6,368 bases of DNA. It comes from Leptolyngbya sp. SIO4C5. GTDB lineage: Bacteria; Cyanobacteriota; Cyanobacteriia; Phormidesmidales; Phormidesmidaceae. Position numbers and translations under genes: made by a program. Below are positions 1 to 4,738 of the stretch, in pieces. The stretch is taken from the NCBI GenBank assembly GCA_010671965.1, contig JAAHIC010000277.1, positions 1 to 6,368 of the forward strand, read 5' to 3'. The notes beneath the pieces are model-generated. The model was given only the letters and a program-made list of their open reading frames with translations. It was not told the DNA's origin and searched no databases. The number at the start of each line of letters is the position of its first letter. Positions within the stretch are counted from its first letter, which is position 1.

Positions 1-31
1 GCCTGCGGGTGAGCCAGGCTAGCCCGCAGGC
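1..31. repeat. Near-perfect 31-bp palindrome at the window edge
   Basis: Bases 1-9 (GCCTGCGGG) are the exact reverse complement of 23-31. The inner arms 12-15 (AGCC) and 17-20 (GGCT) also pair around a central A at 16, leaving only a T/G wobble and one G/A mismatch. The palindrome contains an in-frame TGA (10-12) for the sulfotransferase reading frame that follows. It may be a dispersed palindromic element, or a fold-back or assembly-break artefact if the contig truly begins here. The sequence alone does not decide between these. Confidence 0.6.
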
Positions 32-585
32 AGTGCTACGGCTTTGAAACCAAGTGTCATCCGGCCTATCATCTGCGCAAAGCCATTTTGAATACGGTAC
101 CCGCCCAGTACATCAGCGATCTGAGACAGTTAGGCTATCGCCACTTTATCGGGCTGAAGCGCCAGAACTATCTGCGACAGTATGTTTCGGAAAAAGTGGG
201 ACAGCAAAAAGGCAAAGTCTGGCACCAGCCCGCCGGAACCCAGGCCCAACTCGAACCCATTACCTTAGACACTGACTGCGTTCGGTTTGGCTACTACCAG
301 ATGCCCCTACTTGACAGCTTTGCAGAGCGCGATCGCGGTTATGCCGAGCTAGAAGCGATCCTGGCCGGCGATCGCGCCCTCTGGCTCACCTATGAAGATG
401 ACATTCTTAATAATCCCAAACAGGGCTATCAGCGAGTGTGCGACTTCATTGGCCTGCCGGTTCACCCTGTCACCATCAAGCGCAGCCGCACCAATCCTTT
501 TCCGCTGCAAAAAATACTGCGCAACTTTTCTGAGGTAGAAGCCTGTTTGCAAGGAACGCCCTATGAATGGATGCTCTACGACTAG
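13..585 (+). CDS. NodH/Stf0-like sulfotransferase, C-terminal part (5' end missing or interrupted)
   Basis: The frame is open from 13 to the TAG at 583-585 (190 residues) and is preceded by an in-frame TGA at 10-12. The protein matches the second half of a PAPS-dependent carbohydrate sulfotransferase. It has a segment reading CYGFETK near its start, then FIGLKRQNYLRQYVSEK (about nt 151-201), which resembles the 3'-phosphate binding region of the cofactor site. Later come LTYEDDILNNP (about 385-417) and CDFIGLP (about 440-460), a common C-terminal signature of NodH-type enzymes. The N-terminal 5'-phosphosulfate loop is absent, so the start lies upstream or was lost at the palindrome. The first in-frame start codon inside is TTG at 88, which would cut off recognisable sequence and is probably not the native start. 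The role would be transfer of sulfate to a glycan, which fits the glycosyltransferases alongside. It converges on the next gene with 4 bp between stops. Confidence 0.72.
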   Translation, partial: ARLARRQCYGFETKCHPAYHLRKAILNTVPAQYISDLRQLGYRHFIGLKRQNYLRQYVSEKVGQQKGKVWHQPAGTQAQLEPITLDTDCVRFGYYQMPLLDSFAERDRGYAELEAILAGDRALWLTYEDDILNNPKQGYQRVCDFIGLPVHPVTIKRSRTNPFPLQKILRNFSEVEACLQGTPYEWMLYD

Positions 586-589
586 CGGT

Positions 590-1540
590 TTAAGTTGCTG
601 GCTGATTGAGCCGTAGGGTTTGACGCAGAAACTGAGTCAGGCGAGGAGGCAGCACAATTGCGCCGACCAGTCGCGGGTTGAGAAAGCAGCGAGGATTAAG
701 CCGATAAGCCGCTAGAACGTGCTTGCGCGAGGTGGCAAAGTTTCCGGCCCTAAACGCCTGCCAAGCCCAGAGCAAATGTAAGACCAGCGGATCGCCGTAG
801 CCCTTGCGACTGCCAAACTGAGGCAGTTTTTGATCGGTCAGTCCCCGACGGGCGATCGCCTCTTCGACAATGCTCACGGCATCGACGACCTGCTGTTGGT
901 ATTGGGTATGATTGACGCTTTTGAAATGGACCCGGTAGTGCAGCAAAACCTCTGGCAGGTTGGCAAGCTGCCCCACTTCCCCTAGCTGTAAGTAGAGCTG
1001 TAGATCTTCGTTGGTGGGTCGCGCCTCTGAATAGCCGCCAATCTCGGCCAGTGCCTGCCGTCGCACCATCAGCGTTGGGTGGGTGATGGCGCCTCCTAGA
1101 CCCGCTAAAAGCTCCTTTTCAATCTGCGGGTGAGACTGGTGATGACCGCGCAGAGCAATGGGCCAGCCATCGGGATCAATCAGCAGCACCTCAGAACCGA
1201 CCGCCACGACCTCTGGATGCGTCTCCAAAAAGGTCACCTGTCGCTCCAATCGCTTAGGCAAACAAATATCATCGGCATCCATGCGGGCCACAAACTCCCC
1301 CTGACACAGCCGCAATCCCTGATTGAGGGCCGGGGCCAGCCCCTTGGGGAGCTGCTGATAAATCCGCAGCCGAGAGTCGGAATACTTCTGCAGGCGCTCT
1401 ACGGTGCGATCGCTAGAGCCATCATCCACTACAATTAGCTCAAAATCGCTGAAAGTCTGATTTAGTACACTATCAACGGCTGGCTCAATGTAGTCTTCGC
1501 CATTGTGAACGGGCATCACGACGGATATTCTAGGCTTCAT
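590..1540 (-). CDS. Family 2 glycosyltransferase (GT-A fold)
   Basis: The protein has 316 residues and starts at ATG (complement of 1538-1540). The N-terminal GT2 domain is clear: ISVVMPVHNGEDYI at residues 5-18, the nucleotide-binding VVDDGSSD at 37-44, the metal-binding DXD-type motif MDADD at 87-91, and the acceptor/catalytic region around NED at 177-179. The C-terminal 90 residues are basic and less conserved, and I see no convincing transmembrane helix, so it is probably a cytoplasmic or membrane-associated enzyme. It would move a sugar from a nucleotide-sugar donor to a growing surface glycan; donor and linkage cannot be read from the sequence. It lies 53 bp downstream of a second GT2 gene on the same strand, so the two probably form one transcript. 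Its stop lies 4 bp from the stop of the convergent sulfotransferase, leaving no room for a separate terminator. Confidence 0.9.
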   Translation of the reverse strand: MKPRISVVMPVHNGEDYIEPAVDSVLNQTFSDFELIVVDDGSSDRTVERLQKYSDSRLRIYQQLPKGLAPALNQGLRLCQGEFVARMDADDICLPKRLERQVTFLETHPEVVAVGSEVLLIDPDGWPIALRGHHQSHPQIEKELLAGLGGAITHPTLMVRRQALAEIGGYSEARPTNEDLQLYLQLGEVGQLANLPEVLLHYRVHFKSVNHTQYQQQVVDAVSIVEEAIARRGLTDQKLPQFGSRKGYGDPLVLHLLWAWQAFRAGNFATSRKHVLAAYRLNPRCFLNPRLVGAIVLPPRLTQFLRQTLRLNQPAT

Positions 1541-1547
1541 TGTTTAG

Positions 1548-1560
1548 CGCCGTAGCGGCG
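1548..1560. repeat. Short GC-rich inverted repeat before the second GT2 gene
   Basis: CGCCG, a TAG spacer and CGGCG form a perfect 5-bp stem about 7 bp upstream of the ATG of the 590-1540 gene on the minus strand. It sits where a ribosome binding site would lie, and no clear Shine-Dalgarno sequence is visible. It could affect translation of the downstream gene in the pair, but a stem this short can occur by chance. Confidence 0.25.
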
Positions 1561-1593
1561 GAGGTAAACTGCAAGTACAGGTTCAAACCGAAA

Positions 1594-2541
1594 CTATGAG
1601 CGCCATAACAGGATCAGTCGCTGATAGACCAGCGGCGGCAAGGCCAGCGCCGCCAGAATTTTGACAAACACTCTGACCGTCATCCCCAGGCGATGAGTTA
1701 ACACTGTCCAATCAGCCTTGAGCGCCTGCCAGTAATAGTGAGCTGCTAGCTGTCCTTTTTCTCTTCCAGAAGCGCCATCAGCCGCTTTGAAGCAGAGATA
1801 TTGGTAAAAGTTAGCCAAGCTCTTTTGCTTGAGCGGCTGCAGCACATCGGGGGCTTGCTCAAAAGAACGATTAATCACCCTAAGCGTTTGGGCTTCCTGA
1901 CGAGGCAGATTGGCAGAAACTGAACTAGAACCGCAAATTCTGTAGAGAATGCCCAGCTGTGCTACAGCCACGAAAGGGTAACGGGCCGCCAACCGAATCA
2001 GCAAGTCCCAGTCCTCCGGGCCATGCAGCGATTCATCAAAGCCACCAACCGCTAAGAAGGCTTGACGACGAATCATCACGTTGGAGCCGCTTTCTAAAAA
2101 ATTTTGCACTAAAAGCTGAGCATAGACGTCGCCGCTGAGCGTCACGCGCCGATCGCGATCGATCAGGCGATCGGCCTGATCGATATAGTTAGTCCAGCTG
2201 TAGGCGATCGCAGCTTGAGGATTTGCCTGCAGAGCCGTGAGCTGCGCGGCCAGTTTGTCAGCTACCCATAGATCATCAGCATCTAAAAACGAAAGATAAG
2301 CCCCCGAACTGTGGCTCACCCCCCGGTTACGGCTAGCGGCAACCCCAGCATTGGGATAGGAAAACAGCTTCAATCTCTCGTCTCTCAGCTCGGAAATGAC
2401 CGCGAGGGTTTCATCTGTCGAGCCATCGTCAATAACGATCAGCTCAAAATCCGTCAGGGTTTGCCGCAAAACGGATTCCAGCGAGGCCCGAACTGTTTTA
2501 GCACCGTTATGTACCGGAACAATGACAGAAACCAGTGGCAT
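1594..2541 (-). CDS. Family 2 glycosyltransferase (GT-A fold)
   Basis: The protein has 315 residues counted from the ATG at 2539-2541. An in-frame TTG at 2551-2553 would add four residues (MVCP), but MPLVSVIVPVHNG is the usual GT2 beginning and ATG is the better codon; neither has a strong Shine-Dalgarno sequence. Motifs are VSVIVPVHNG at residues 4-13, VIDDGSTD at 36-43, LDADD at 86-90 for metal and nucleotide-sugar binding, and GPEDWDL at 174-180, the usual acidic acceptor-site motif. The last 25 residues are hydrophobic and basic (ALALPPLVYQ) and may be a membrane-associating helix. It is the first gene of a two-gene minus-strand unit with the GT2 at 590-1540, to which it is similar in the N-terminal half; the pair probably adds successive sugars to one glycan. 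Donor and acceptor are unknown. A GATC-rich inverted repeat lies inside the coding region. Confidence 0.9.
   Translation of the reverse strand: MPLVSVIVPVHNGAKTVRASLESVLRQTLTDFELIVIDDGSTDETLAVISELRDERLKLFSYPNAGVAASRNRGVSHSSGAYLSFLDADDLWVADKLAAQLTALQANPQAAIAYSWTNYIDQADRLIDRDRRVTLSGDVYAQLLVQNFLESGSNVMIRRQAFLAVGGFDESLHGPEDWDLLIRLAARYPFVAVAQLGILYRICGSSSVSANLPRQEAQTLRVINRSFEQAPDVLQPLKQKSLANFYQYLCFKAADGASGREKGQLAAHYYWQALKADWTVLTHRLGMTVRVFVKILAALALPPLVYQRLILLWRS
2158..2184. repeat. Perfect 11-bp inverted repeat with clustered GATC sites, inside a coding region
   Basis: ATCGATCAGGC at 2158-2168 is the exact reverse complement of GCCTGATCGAT at 2174-2184, with a 5-nt GATCG loop. Five GATC tetramers fall between 2151 and 2181. 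The stretch encodes a loop of the glycosyltransferase between the DXD motif and the acceptor-site motif (residues near 120-131, rich in Asp and Arg). It is not an intergenic repeat. It resembles locally overgrown HIP1-like sequence. Confidence 0.7.
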
Positions 2542-2563
2542 AGGACAGACCAACAGGGTTGCC

Positions 2564-2731
2564 TAGAGCAGTTTTAACGAAGTACCGAGCTGCTGTGCCA
2601 ACTTATCTCAGCTACGTAGGTACTCGGCAGAAAACCAAAGATTGAATGTTTAGAAAATGTAAAGCTGATTTGATCAGCTCTAACTACTTTCAACAGCTCA
2701 ATCCTATGTGCTTTAGCGTAGAGCAGTTTTA
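2564..2731. repeat. 13-bp direct repeat pair (TAGAGCAGTTTTA)
   Basis: TAGAGCAGTTTTA occurs at 2564-2576 and again at 2719-2731 in the same orientation, 155 bp apart. A chance 13-bp match within this 600-bp region is unlikely, though AT richness raises the odds. Both copies lie upstream of the minus-strand GT2 pair and downstream of its candidate promoter. They could be regulator sites, or a footprint of duplication or insertion of the 142 bp between them. No terminal inverted repeats are visible in that segment. Confidence 0.5.
2663..2679. promoter_or_regulatory. Perfect 7-bp inverted repeat, possible operator or leader hairpin
   Basis: AGCTGAT, a TTG spacer and ATCAGCT form a 17-bp perfect dyad in the upstream region of the minus-strand GT2 pair. 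Arm length and spacing would suit a dimeric regulator site. As RNA it would form only a tight, modest hairpin. No regulator family can be assigned. Confidence 0.25.
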
Positions 2732-2759
2732 GATTGATGTCATAGGTTAAGAGAAACTT

Positions 2760-2787
2760 TATATAAGTCCTATCCAAAAACTAGCAA
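2760..2787 (-). promoter_or_regulatory. Candidate sigma-70-type promoter for the GT2 pair
   Basis: On the minus strand TTGCTA (complement of 2782-2787) is followed after 16 bp by TATATA (complement of 2760-2765); TATAAA two bases further on gives 18 bp spacing. Transcription would start near 2753 and leave a leader of about 210 nt before the ATG at 2541, containing the inverted repeat and both copies of the 13-bp direct repeat. The match is by eye only, in AT-rich DNA. Confidence 0.3.
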
Positions 2788-2902
2788 AGTTGATTTGAGC
2801 TTTAAATTGCAGCGGCTTATTACTGATAACTTAACTCAAGACCTTAATTTTCAGAGGAGGCCAATCTAAAAAACGATTAATAAAAAATTGTTTGAAAAGA
2901 AA

Positions 2903-2908
2903 TATACT
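2903..2908 (+). promoter_or_regulatory. -10-like element TATACT upstream of the export/nonulosonate operon
   Basis: TATACT matches the -10 consensus at five of six positions. No -35 hexamer sits at the usual distance, which some cyanobacterial promoters lack. If used, transcription would start near 2915, just before the hairpin at 2940-2967, with a leader of about 225 nt. This is the best plus-strand candidate I see, but weak. Confidence 0.2.
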
Positions 2909-2939
2909 GATCCATTTAGCATTCGCTCAAAGATCTCCT

Positions 2940-2985
2940 CTAATCCTCTTTGAAAAGGGAGGATTAGCCTAAAATTTTTCTTTTT
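2940..2985 (+). terminator. Terminator-like hairpin in the leader of the plus-strand operon
   Basis: CTAATCCTCTTT (2940-2951) pairs with AGGGAGGATTAG (2956-2967) around a GAAA loop: 12 pairs, ten Watson-Crick and two G-U in RNA. A T-rich run follows at 2975-2985 (TTTTTCTTTTT) after a 7-nt gap CCTAAAA. The orientation fits termination on the plus strand, but no plus-strand gene lies upstream, so it would act as a leader attenuator or end a short transcript. The gap between stem and T run makes it imperfect. It may instead be a copy of a dispersed hairpin repeat. Confidence 0.35.
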
Positions 2986-3077
2986 AGAAGGGAACTTAGG
3001 AGATTGAATAGCGTAGATATTTGCCAAGAATCCTAGGAGTTACGCAGCCCAAAATTTGAATGCTAGTGGTAGAGATA

Positions 3078-3111
3078 GGATCCCCCCTGCCCCCATTAAT
3101 CAAGAGGATCC
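3078..3111. repeat. C-rich stretch bounded by GGATCC
   Basis: GGATCC occurs at 3078-3083 and 3106-3111 and encloses a C-rich piece (CCCCCCTGCCCCC). It stands out from the AT-rich surroundings and recalls the C-rich GATCCCCC-type dispersed repeats found between genes in many cyanobacteria. The resemblance is from memory, not a computed match. Confidence 0.2.
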
Positions 3112-3130
3112 CGCAATGAGTTCAAAATGA
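3103..3130 (+). promoter_or_regulatory. Shine-Dalgarno plus four-codon ORF just before the permease
   Basis: AGAGG at 3103-3107 lies 8 nt before ATG at 3116, an ideal spacing. That ATG opens ATG-AGT-TCA-AAA-TGA (M-S-S-K-stop), which is in the same frame as the permease start used below (3140) but stops at 3128-3130. The stop overlaps another ATG (3127-3129) in a different frame, which reads 23 codons. The only good ribosome binding site here therefore does not lead directly into the permease frame. This could mean reinitiation at 3140, a leader peptide, or a lesion at the gene start. Confidence 0.4.
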
Positions 3131-3139
3131 GCAATAGTC

Positions 3140-4010
3140 ATGCATCAGAAAGATTGCGGTCAGGCGCTTCCTATCGTTGTTCACAGCTACAGGAGTAAGC
3201 TTAAAGATCCGCGACAGCTTGCAGCAGAAATGCTCCAGGATCTTCGGTCTTCTCGCGAGCTAGCTTGGAGGCTGTTAGTCCGAGATATCAGCGCTCAGTA
3301 TCGACAGTCCTACTTAGGCTTTTTTTGGGCTTTTATTCCTCCCATTGTCATGGCAGTTGGACTTACCCTGGCCAGCAATGCCAAAGTGATTACCTTCAGC
3401 GAAACTGACGTCCCCTATCCGGCTTACGTCATGTTCAATACGGTGATTTGGCAAACATTTGTAGAGGCAGTTCAAGGACCGATTCAGGCCGTCACCCAGG
3501 CTAAGCTGATGCTAGCTAAGATTAATTTTCCCCGCGAAGCCCTTATTCTGGCCAAATTAGGAGAAGTCGGCTTCAATTTTGCCATCAAGCTCGTTTTAAT
3601 TATAGGACTCTTTATTTGGTTTCATATACCCGTCAGCTGGACTATAGTTTTAGCCCCTGTCGCTTTGATCCACTTGATTTTTTTTAGGAACCTTAGTAGG
3701 GGTATTTTTAGCCCCTTTGAGCGCCCTTTATCAAGATTTCTCCAAAAGTCTAACGCTGCTGACTGGATTTTGGCTGTTTTTAACTCCTGTAATTTATCCA
3801 GTTCCCCAGGAGGGGACTTTTAGCTGGTTGGTTAGGCTCAATCCGGTTACGCCACTCCTAGTTACCCTGCGGGAGCTGACTACCGCCAGCGAACTTTCCA
3901 GTCCGGTTGGATTTTGGATTGCTAGCGCGATCGCCCTTATCGGTTTACTGCTGGCCTGGGTCATTTATCGGCTAGCGATGCCGTTTGCGATTGAACGCAT
4001 GAGTTCTTAG
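3140..4010 (+). pseudogene. ABC-2 polysaccharide/O-antigen export permease (Wzm/TagG-like), frameshifted
   Basis: Two overlapping frames together encode one membrane permease. The first runs from ATG 3140 to residue 180 near 3679; the second continues from 3681 to TAG 4008-4010. Joining them by removing one T from the 8-T run at 3678-3685 gives 289 residues, the normal size for this family. The family signature VRDISAQYRQSYLG lies at residues 47-60. Likely membrane segments are near 58-80, 95-112, 133-162, 166-193, 205-222 and 256-278. Without correction, the first frame continues out of phase to 3823 and loses the last two helices. Such permeases export lipid-linked polysaccharide across the inner membrane with a Wzt/KpsT-type ATPase, and no ATPase gene lies in this window. 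The start is uncertain: an in-frame TGA at 3128 blocks the better-placed ATG 3116. The gene leads an operon with the cytidylyltransferase, 15 bp downstream. Sequencing error, phase variation and true decay all remain possible. Confidence 0.85.
3678..3685 (+). other. Eight-T run at the permease frameshift point
   Basis: Upstream of the run the family-like frame reads HLI; downstream the family-like frame reads GTLVGVFLAPLSALYQDF. With seven T the two join seamlessly as HLIFLGTLVGVF; with eight T the frame shifts by +1 and reads RNLSRGIF. The break in homology falls exactly on the homopolymer. Such a run is a hotspot for replication slippage, transcriptional slippage and sequencing error. Confidence 0.9.
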
Positions 4011-4025
4011 AGCTAAGCCTAGATT

Positions 4026-4721
4026 GTGAATCGATCAAATTCTCAGTTGGAAGTTATTGCAATCATTCCGGCTCGCGGTGGTTCTAAAGGAGTTCCCCGC
4101 AAAAACGTGCGGCTGCTCGCAGACAAACCGCTAATTGCTCATTCAATTTTGCACTGTCACGATGCTCAATTGATCAGTCAAGTCTATGTTTCCACTGATG
4201 ACGATGAAATTGCTCAGATTTCTCAGTCCTATGAGGCAGCCGTCATTCACCGCCCAGCGGCATTAGCCAGTGATGAAGCCACTTCAGAATCTGCTTTGAT
4301 CCACGCTCTAACAGAGATTGAGTCAATCGGATTTTCGCCTAGCCTAATTGTTTTCTTGCAATGTACTTCGCCTATTAGATCAGGCCAAGATATTGACGGC
4401 GCAATCACAAAATTGCGTCAAACCGGGGCCGATTCACTACTCTCTGTTTCTCCCTCACATCGATTCCTCTGGCAAAGAGTTGACGGCAAGGCGATACCAA
4501 TCAACTATGACTGCCAGCAGCGACAGCGCCGTCAAGAGATGAATCCTCAGTATGTTGAAAATGGTTCTATCTATGTCTTTAAGCCCTGGGTTTTGAAAGA
4601 GAGAGGCAATCGTTTGGGCGGAAGAATTGAGCTGTTTGAGATGGATGAGCTTTCGGCTTGGGAAATTGATAGCTTAGCTGAATTTGAAGTCATAGAAACG
4701 CTGCTAAAGCGCCATCATTAG
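4026..4721 (+). CDS. neuA: CMP-nonulosonate cytidylyltransferase (acylneuraminate cytidylyltransferase family)
   Basis: The protein has 231 residues and a GTG start; three in-frame stops lie just upstream (4008, 4014, 4020), so little other choice exists, and no clear Shine-Dalgarno sequence is visible. It catalyses CTP + nonulosonic acid to CMP-nonulosonate + pyrophosphate in the cytoplasm, the activation step before transfer to a glycan. Motifs are IIPARGGSKGVPRKN at residues 13-27 (nucleotide-binding loop), YVSTDDDEIA at 54-63, RPAALASDEATSES at 76-89, QCTSPIR at 112-118, YVENGSIYVF at 176-185 and EIDS at 213-216, whose Asp is in the metal/sugar site of the family. Length is normal for the short single-domain form. 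The next gene, 17 bp downstream, encodes the matching synthase, which supports the role. Whether the substrate is sialic, legionaminic or another nonulosonic acid cannot be decided; legionaminic (PtmB-like) or pseudaminic (PseF-like) enzymes share these motifs. Confidence 0.92.
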   Translation: MNRSNSQLEVIAIIPARGGSKGVPRKNVRLLADKPLIAHSILHCHDAQLISQVYVSTDDDEIAQISQSYEAAVIHRPAALASDEATSESALIHALTEIESIGFSPSLIVFLQCTSPIRSGQDIDGAITKLRQTGADSLLSVSPSHRFLWQRVDGKAIPINYDCQQRQRRQEMNPQYVENGSIYVFKPWVLKERGNRLGGRIELFEMDELSAWEIDSLAEFEVIETLLKRHH

Positions 4722-4738
4722 ACTAGGTAATTAGCCTT

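Larger units (their letters stand above)
2542..3139. other. AT-rich divergent intergenic region without a convincing gene
   Basis: About 600 bp separate the minus-strand GT2 pair from the plus-strand export/nonulosonate operon. Base composition is clearly more AT-rich than the flanking genes and there is no HIP1 octamer. It holds a 13-bp direct repeat, a 7-bp perfect inverted repeat at 2663-2679, a candidate minus-strand promoter near 2760-2787, a -10-like TATACT at 2903 on the plus strand, a terminator-like hairpin at 2940-2967 and a C-rich GGATCC-bounded stretch at 3078-3111. The only sizeable open frame is a 67-codon minus-strand one with a TTG start and no recognisable motif. The region most likely carries the divergent promoters and leaders, possibly with decayed repeat or insertion remnants. 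Confidence 0.6.

Noticed and set aside
1124..1134. Second copy of CTGCGGGTGAG, as in the edge palindrome (3-13)
   Set aside because: Only 11 bp match, the palindromic arm is absent, and it lies in normal glycosyltransferase coding sequence; probably coincidence.
1130..1438. 102-codon plus-strand frame antisense to the GT2 gene at 590-1540
   Set aside because: The opposite strand encodes clear GT2 motifs throughout this stretch. The same reasoning excludes frames at 349-552 and 2311-2577.
2542..2553. TTG start at 2551-2553 for the upstream GT2 gene
   Set aside because: ATG at 2539-2541 gives the canonical GT2 N-terminus, and the extra four residues match nothing in the family.
2574..2777. 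67-codon minus-strand open frame in the intergenic region
   Set aside because: It starts at TTG, overlaps the candidate promoter, has no recognisable motif and no Shine-Dalgarno sequence; it looks like a chance frame in AT-rich DNA.
2542..3139. JUMPstart/ops element (GGCGGTAG) for RfaH-type antitermination
   Set aside because: I looked for it in the operon leader on both strands and found no match.
2542..3139. Insertion sequence or transposase remnant in the intergenic region
   Set aside because: There is no transposase-like reading frame, and no convincing terminal inverted repeats with target duplications; the repeats seen are too short to support the call.
3717..4010. Separate 97-residue membrane protein starting at TTG 3717
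   Set aside because: Its sequence, and the frame upstream of 3717, continue the permease family pattern. It is the 3' part of the frameshifted permease, not an independent gene.
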